From an uncultured Eubacteriales bacterium (lineage in GTDB: Bacteria > Bacillota > Clostridia > Christensenellales > QALW01), in contig URYI01000058.1 in NCBI GenBank assembly GCA_900552055.1, positions 1 to 11,027 of the forward strand: a stretch of DNA of 11,027 nt, read 5' to 3'. Shown piece after piece: positions 7,461 through 11,027 of the stretch. A program made the translations under genes and the position numbers. Position 1 is the first letter of the stretch, and each line of letters opens with the position of its first letter. The notes below the pieces were generated by a model. The model did not search any database, had not been told where the DNA came from, and saw nothing but the letters and a program-made list of their open reading frames with translations.

Positions 7461-8144
7461 TTATTCAGTAAAATCACCGTTATAATTAACCAGTACTGCG
7501 CTGTGCACACCGTCTATCTGGGCCATACGGTCCACAAAGGAGGTGTTATTGTTGTGCAGCACCAATTCTATGGTCAGCTCTGTAATACCGCCCGAAAGGC
7601 TCTTATTGCGCACCTTTCCGTCAATCTTGGAAAGCACCCGGCCCACTTCAGGCTGAACGGCGTTTTCAAAGCGTACAATAAAGAGATATATCTCCCTGCG
7701 CCCCCTGAGCTTGAGCATTATAAAGAAAGCTATGGCAGCCACAACCGCCGCTATTACTCCGAACATATACTGGCGCGCGCCGATAATTATGCCCATGGCT
7801 ATGCTCCAGAAGAGAAACACTATATCCATAGGATCTTTTATGGCCGCCCTGAAACGCACAATGGACAACGCACCTACCATACCTAAGGAAAGCACTACGT
7901 TAGAGCTTATAACCATAATGACTGTAGCGGTTATCACACACATAAGCACCAAGGAAGCGTTAAAGGACTGGCTGTATATAACTCCCTTGTAGCATTTAAG
8001 ATAGGTAAAATATATAAGCAGACCTACTGCAAAGGCAAAAAGCAGGGTTATTACTATTTCGCTCCAGCTTAACTCGGCAAAGGAATCTGTAAAGCTGTTT
8101 TTAAGTACATCCCCGAAACTGATAGAACCGTTATTGTTGTTCAT
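7461..8144 (-). CDS. DUF4956 family membrane protein
   Basis: This 227-residue protein has an N-terminal hydrophobic helix (about 29-49), a hydrophobic block (62-85), a further pair (about 107-122 and 126-144) and a soluble C-terminal domain (about 148-227) predicted to face the cytoplasm. The stretch SLGMVGALSIVRFRAAIKDP (86-105) between the membrane segments is the hallmark of DUF4956. Function is unknown, but the family is repeatedly found beside VTC-domain polyphosphate-polymerase-like proteins, as here. I start it at 8144 rather than at the longer 8189: GAAAGGAC lies about 8-9 nt before ATG 8144, and this ATG overlaps the VTC gene stop as ATGA, a sign of translational coupling. A 15-residue extension to 8189 would lie wholly within the VTC gene. 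The soluble tail could be a regulatory domain; that is a guess. Confidence 0.88.
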   Translation of the reverse strand: MNNNNGSISFGDVLKNSFTDSFAELSWSEIVITLLFAFAVGLLIYFTYLKCYKGVIYSQSFNASLVLMCVITATVIMVISSNVVLSLGMVGALSIVRFRAAIKDPMDIVFLFWSIAMGIIIGARQYMFGVIAAVVAAIAFFIMLKLRGRREIYLFIVRFENAVQPEVGRVLSKIDGKVRNKSLSGGITELTIELVLHNNNTSFVDRMAQIDGVHSAVLVNYNGDFTE

Positions 8145-8854
8145 GGCAAAAAGTCCTTTCTCTGGTACAAATCTTTGGCCTTGCGGCACAGAATATATTT
8201 TGAAACGGCCATATGGTCGGAGCTGGCCGGCTGAATAAGGGTTTTGATATGCTTGGGCAGGAAATCGTCAAATTTGACCTCCATAACCAGCACGCCCTCC
8301 TGCATTGCGCGGACGGTGGGAAGATCCGGATTAAGTATATCAAAATCCAGGCCTGCCCGCAGGTTTTTGTCAAAGGTTATGCGCACATTGCCCTCAGGGC
8401 AGATATAAGCGTCCCTGAGATAATCCACCACAACTGCCGGAGACAGCAGCTTAGTGCGCATTGCGGCGTACCAGTCCTGCATAATGGGCGTGCCTTCCAG
8501 CATAAATTCGGGCCGCCCGTCCAGGAGCGCGTAAAATTCATCAGGCGTTATATTTTCATCCGTCTTTTTAATATACTCGCTTATTTTGCTCTTTTTTTCC
8601 AGCTTGATAACCCCGTCATGACAGTTGTTGTATATACGTATCCGGTATTTGCAGCGTCTGAATACGCCCGCCTCCTTTTGATAATAAGCAGTGTTATACA
8701 TATCGTCAAAATACAGGCTGCGTACCAGATAACCCTCCTCAAAATCTCCGTCTTTCCGCATAAAGACTTTGAGACGAGCCAGCAGCTGATAATACTGCGG
8801 ATATGTGATTATATATTTCAGCTCATGCCTGAGCTGCTGGCCATTGTATTTCAT
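8141..8854 (-). CDS. VTC-domain (polyphosphate polymerase-like) protein
   Basis: The 237-residue protein has the triphosphate-tunnel fold of the VTC family, whose yeast member Vtc4 makes polyphosphate from ATP. Tunnel-type basic and acidic strands occur in order: RHELKY (9-14), RSLYFDD (45-51), KYRIRIYN (69-76) with R71 and R73, IKLEKKSK (83-90), VVDYLRDAY (142-150), VRITFDKNLRA (157-167), VMEVKFD (190-196) with E192, and SKY (218-220). These match the expected phosphate and metal ligands, so the active site looks intact. There is no signal peptide or membrane helix; membrane attachment would come from DUF4956, whose gene overlaps by 4 nt. The start ATG has AGGGG 8 nt before it, and a good promoter lies about 90 nt upstream. 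Bacterial members have no settled physiological role, so polyphosphate synthesis is an inference from the family. Confidence 0.9.
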   Translation of the reverse strand: MKYNGQQLRHELKYIITYPQYYQLLARLKVFMRKDGDFEEGYLVRSLYFDDMYNTAYYQKEAGVFRRCKYRIRIYNNCHDGVIKLEKKSKISEYIKKTDENITPDEFYALLDGRPEFMLEGTPIMQDWYAAMRTKLLSPAVVVDYLRDAYICPEGNVRITFDKNLRAGLDFDILNPDLPTVRAMQEGVLVMEVKFDDFLPKHIKTLIQPASSDHMAVSKYILCRKAKDLYQRKDFLP

Positions 8855-8950
8855 GCTTTAATCCCCTGGGTCCTGGATTTGCCCTGCTTCCCGTCAAAAT
8901 ATACTATAGATAATTAAATAGTAAGAGCGCGGAGGCTTTTATACTAAGGC

Positions 8951-8979
8951 ATTATATCACGACTTAAACGCTACAGCAA
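8951..8979 (-). promoter_or_regulatory. Sigma-A-type promoter for the VTC/DUF4956 operon
   Basis: On the minus strand a -35 TTGCTG (8979-8974, 4 of 6 consensus bases) is followed after exactly 17 nt by a perfect -10 TATAAT (8956-8951) with an extended TGA just before it. Transcription would start near 8944, giving a leader of about 90 nt before ATG 8854. No operator-like repeat overlaps it clearly. Confidence 0.65.
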
Positions 8980-9039
8980 CAAATTATTTTGCCTTATGGG
9001 AAGATTTATAAAATTGTGGGCATAATTTTGGATGAACTA

Positions 9040-9068
9040 TTTAATTTACAGCAAAAATAATGTATAAT
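9040..9068 (+). promoter_or_regulatory. Probable promoter of the sigma-factor gene
   Basis: A perfect -10 TATAAT lies at 9063-9068, preceded by TG. The box 17 nt upstream, TTTAAT (9040-9045), matches only 3 of 6 bases of the -35 consensus. The predicted start near 9075 coincides with the first paired base of cruciform element 2, so the mRNA would begin with that structure and carry a leader of about 255 nt. Confidence 0.5.
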
Positions 9069-9073
9069 AACAT

Positions 9074-9247
9074 GATATTATGCGGGGGGCGGCGCGGCCT
9101 GCGGCCGGTTCCGGCGGAACCGGCCGCAGCGAGGGCTGTTTCCAGGGCGGCCCTTCGGGCCGCAAGAGCCGCCCAGGAAACAGCCCTCGGCCCTGCCGAA
9201 AGCTGCGCTTTCGGCAGGGCGCCGCGCCGCCCCCCGCATTTAATATC
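9074..9247. repeat. Three-armed cruciform element 2
   Basis: The outer stem pairs 9081-9098 with 9221-9238 (18 bp, perfect) and extends after a 2-nt bulge by 7 bp (9074-9080 with 9241-9247). Inside, three hairpins abut with no gap. Arm A, 9099-9129, has a 14-bp stem and loop GGC. Arm B, 9130-9189, has a 14-bp stem, an A-A mismatch, then either GGGCGGC/GCCGCCC or the competing hairpin 9147-9163 with loop TTC. Arm C, 9190-9220, has a 14-bp stem and loop TGC. The architecture equals element 1 although only the core (9085-9098) is the same sequence. It lies in the divergent control region, in the predicted 5' leader of the sigma-factor mRNA. The downstream sequence (9248-9330) is AT-rich and holds only the sigma gene's ribosome binding site. 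Confidence 0.9.
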
Positions 9248-9330
9248 TAAAAACAAAAAAATATTTTTAATCCGCCAACCTTTCGACTTTTTTATCCACT
9301 ATATTATCAAACAGCGCTGGAGTAATAAAA

Positions 9331-10950
9331 ATGGACAAACAAACTGCGGACAGCATCACAACTGAATATCTTCAAAAAATATACGGCTTTGCCATAAAAA
9401 AATGCTATTCCTACCAAGAAGCAGAAGAACTCTGTGCGGAAATTATCAAAGAAACATATATATCGCTATTAAAAGCTGAGGAAATAACCAATATTGACGG
9501 ATATATTTGGCGCATCAGCCAATATGCCTTTTCTAAATATGTTTCCCGGCAAAAAAAGCACGAGGGTATTTCCCTTAACAATATACAAATTCCGTACTTT
9601 GAAGATTTTTCCGTTGCGGAGCATAATGAAGAAATCCATCATTTGCGGACAGAGATAGCATTCTTAACAGAAAAGCGCCGCCAGATTGTTTACCGTTATT
9701 ATTACCAAAACAAATCCATTTCCCGTATTTCTTCAGAAATGGGGCTTCCGGAAGGAACTGTTAAATGGCACCTTAATAAAGCGAGAATAGAATTAAAGGA
9801 GTGTTTTAACATGGAAAGAAAAATAGGCAGATTAGGCTTAAATCCTGTTACAGCTTTAGACTTTGGACATGACGGATATCCGGGAAGCAACAGCGGTCCT
9901 GAATTTTATCTAGGGGATAAACTCAACTTAAATATAGTGTACAGCGTCTACCATTCCCCAAAAAACATTGAGGAAATCGCCGAAGAGCTGGGCGTAACTC
10001 CCGTTTATCTTACAGACAAAATTCAATTTCTTGAGGAAAACGGCTTCCTTGTCAAAACAAAGTCAGACCGCTATACCACATATGTAGAATTTAAACCCGA
10101 AACTTATTCCCTGGAGTTATATGAGAATGCAATAAAAAGCAAATTAAAAATTGCCCAGATTCTTGCTGAAGAATATGTTCCGGCCGTAATAAACGCGGTT
10201 AAGGATATTAAGGAGGTCTATATTCCCAGCGGCAATTACGAGCTTCTCCAGAGCGCAGCTATATTCTTTGGAATTTCAAATAAATGCCGAATTCCCATCC
10301 AACGCGATTTGTCCAGGTATAACATTAGAACAACTGCCGGAGGATATTTTATAGCGTATGTAGAAATACCATCCGAACAGTCGGACAAGGATTACACGCC
10401 CACCTTAAACCCTTCCTCGTATTTCTCATGCGGAAATATGTACAGGGAATCTCATAAATATCCCTCGGTATACGGCTGGTCCATCGATTCAAGATACTCC
10501 TCCCGAAAAGGCGAATGGGAAAACACTCTTACCTCCGACTATGAATACCTCTATGAATATATAACGCACGCTATAAAGGATGACGATGCAAGCGCAGATA
10601 AATTCAGCAGGCTCCGGCAGAGGGAATTTATTTCGGCAGACGGCAAAGTCAATATAATGATGGTAAAAGATAAATCGGAGGATTTCTTTGCAAAAATACC
10701 TTCCCTTGATGAAAAGCTGATAAACAGCTTCGCGGACAAAGCCCTTGAAATTGCCATGCTTAAAGCCCGGAATTATCCGGCACAAATGCAGGATTTAATT
10801 ATATACGAAGGAGTTGCAGGCTTTATAGGGCGGGATGTCGCCCTAATGGTTATGGATATACTATATGCAAACGGGACATTTAAGCCCCTGACAGAAGAGG
10901 AAAAGATAACCTCAAACCTTATAATGTTCAGCGATGTTTTACCTGTTTAA
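9331..10950 (+). CDS. ECF-like sigma factor fused to winged-helix and novel C-terminal domain
   Basis: The 539-residue protein starts with a sigma-70-type factor. Region 2 is at about 12-74 (EEL through DGYIWRISQYAFSKYVSRQ). Region 4 is at about 107-155, with the helix-turn-helix SISRISSEMGLPEGTVKWHL (129-148). A linker (161-198) leads to a second DNA-binding unit of ArsR/MarR winged-helix type (about 199-254: helices around PKNIEEIAEELGVTPVYLTD, then a YTTYVEF wing strand). Residues 255-539 form a large soluble domain without membrane helices, which I do not recognise; it may be a sensor or an autoregulatory domain. ATG 9331 has GGAG at 8-nt spacing. ATG 9811 inside the gene also has a strong ribosome binding site. 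The gene is visibly more A+T-rich than the leftward genes and stands alone and divergent, so it could be an acquisition. It may control its own or the leftward promoters, but no ECF-type box pair was found. Confidence 0.85.
   Translation: MDKQTADSITTEYLQKIYGFAIKKCYSYQEAEELCAEIIKETYISLLKAEEITNIDGYIWRISQYAFSKYVSRQKKHEGISLNNIQIPYFEDFSVAEHNEEIHHLRTEIAFLTEKRRQIVYRYYYQNKSISRISSEMGLPEGTVKWHLNKARIELKECFNMERKIGRLGLNPVTALDFGHDGYPGSNSGPEFYLGDKLNLNIVYSVYHSPKNIEEIAEELGVTPVYLTDKIQFLEENGFLVKTKSDRYTTYVEFKPETYSLELYENAIKSKLKIAQILAEEYVPAVINAVKDIKEVYIPSGNYELLQSAAIFFGISNKCRIPIQRDLSRYNIRTTAGGYFIAYVEIPSEQSDKDYTPTLNPSSYFSCGNMYRESHKYPSVYGWSIDSRYSSRKGEWENTLTSDYEYLYEYITHAIKDDDASADKFSRLRQREFISADGKVNIMMVKDKSEDFFAKIPSLDEKLINSFADKALEIAMLKARNYPAQMQDLIIYEGVAGFIGRDVALMVMDILYANGTFKPLTEEEKITSNLIMFSDVLPV
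9795..10950 (+). promoter_or_regulatory. Internal ribosome binding site and in-frame ATG within the sigma fusion
   Basis: AAAGGAG (9795-9801) lies 9 nt before ATG 9811, which is in frame and equals Met161, just past the end of sigma region 4. Starting here would give a 379-residue protein with the winged helix and the C-terminal domain but no sigma part. The site is as good as the gene's own start signal. It may be chance, a remnant of a former two-gene arrangement, or a working second start. Confidence 0.45.
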
Positions 10951-11027
10951 AACGCATTGCAAAACATCTAAATGCTTATTGATAAGCTTTGCCTCCATTC
11001 AGGCCGGCCCTGCCGCGCGCGTTAAAA
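10951..11027. other. Downstream gap with weak hairpin and GC-rich end
   Basis: After the sigma-gene stop, an inverted repeat GCTTAT/ATAAGC (10974-10987) with only three T following is at best a weak terminator. From about 11001 the sequence turns abruptly GC-rich (GGCCGGCCC, then GCCGCGCGCG and TTAAAA) up to the window edge. This could be the beginning of another GC-rich element, but too little is visible. Confidence 0.25.

Noticed and set aside
7222..7485. Open frames on both strands across cruciform element 1
   Set aside because: Same palindrome effect; the two frames encode nearly the same peptide in both directions.
9074..9247. Element 2 as a tRNA or known riboswitch because of its cloverleaf look
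   Set aside because: There is no anticodon or T-loop consensus, no CCA-type end, and the arms are perfect long hairpins unlike any riboswitch I know.
9041..9365. Open frames on both strands across cruciform element 2 (Ala/Arg-rich peptides)
   Set aside because: They arise because GC-rich palindromes lack stop codons; the peptides mirror each other on the two strands and have no ribosome binding site.

Overview
The window looks like chromosomal DNA from an anaerobic, probably gut-dwelling member of the Clostridia (Bacillota). The signs are strong AAGGAGG-type ribosome binding sites, a TGnTATAAT promoter, MacB/FtsX-type ABC genes of the low-GC Gram-positive kind, a VTC-domain/DUF4956 pair and a lipoprotein serpin like those reported from gut Clostridia. 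No phage, plasmid, rRNA, tRNA or CRISPR feature was seen. The taxon is inferred from gene content only.

Layout. Most of the window (1-8854) is transcribed leftwards (- strand). In transcription order: a VTC-fold polyphosphate-polymerase-like protein (8854-8141) overlaps a DUF4956 membrane protein (8144-7461) by ATGA. A 156-bp GC-rich multi-hairpin element follows (7277-7432). Next come an ABC ATPase (7236-6535) and its large FtsX-type permease (6520-3986), which are translationally close. A 245-bp gap (3740-3985) holds two decayed tandem copies of the permease gene's own 3' end. After it come a GH78-like six-hairpin glycosidase (3739-1523), a lipoprotein serpin (1449-241), a Rho-independent terminator (about 133-161), and the start of an unidentified gene running off the left edge (123-1). 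On the right a single gene is transcribed rightwards (9331-10950). It encodes a sigma-70/ECF-like factor fused to a winged-helix domain and a large unrecognised C-terminal domain. A divergent control region (8855-9330) separates the two directions and carries a second GC-rich multi-hairpin element (9074-9247).

The main finding is the pair of GC-rich elements. Each is a long outer inverted repeat whose interior is tiled by three further hairpins with no unpaired base at the junction, a perfect four-way cruciform like a three-armed version of a parvovirus terminal repeat. The two copies share only a 14-bp core of the outer stem. The arm sequences differ almost completely yet remain base-paired, so the fold rather than the sequence looks conserved. 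One copy lies between two operon segments; the other sits at the predicted 5' end of the sigma-factor mRNA.

A second finding is an in-frame ATG with a strong Shine-Dalgarno sequence just after the sigma domain, at 9811. The gene may therefore make both a sigma fusion and a free winged-helix/C-terminal protein.

How the genes work together: VTC plus DUF4956 is a known bacterial pairing and the ABC pair forms one exporter-like complex. The glycosidase and serpin may be downstream cargo of the same direction of transcription, but no shared pathway can be shown from sequence alone. Control of the leftward genes by the divergent sigma factor is only a positional guess.
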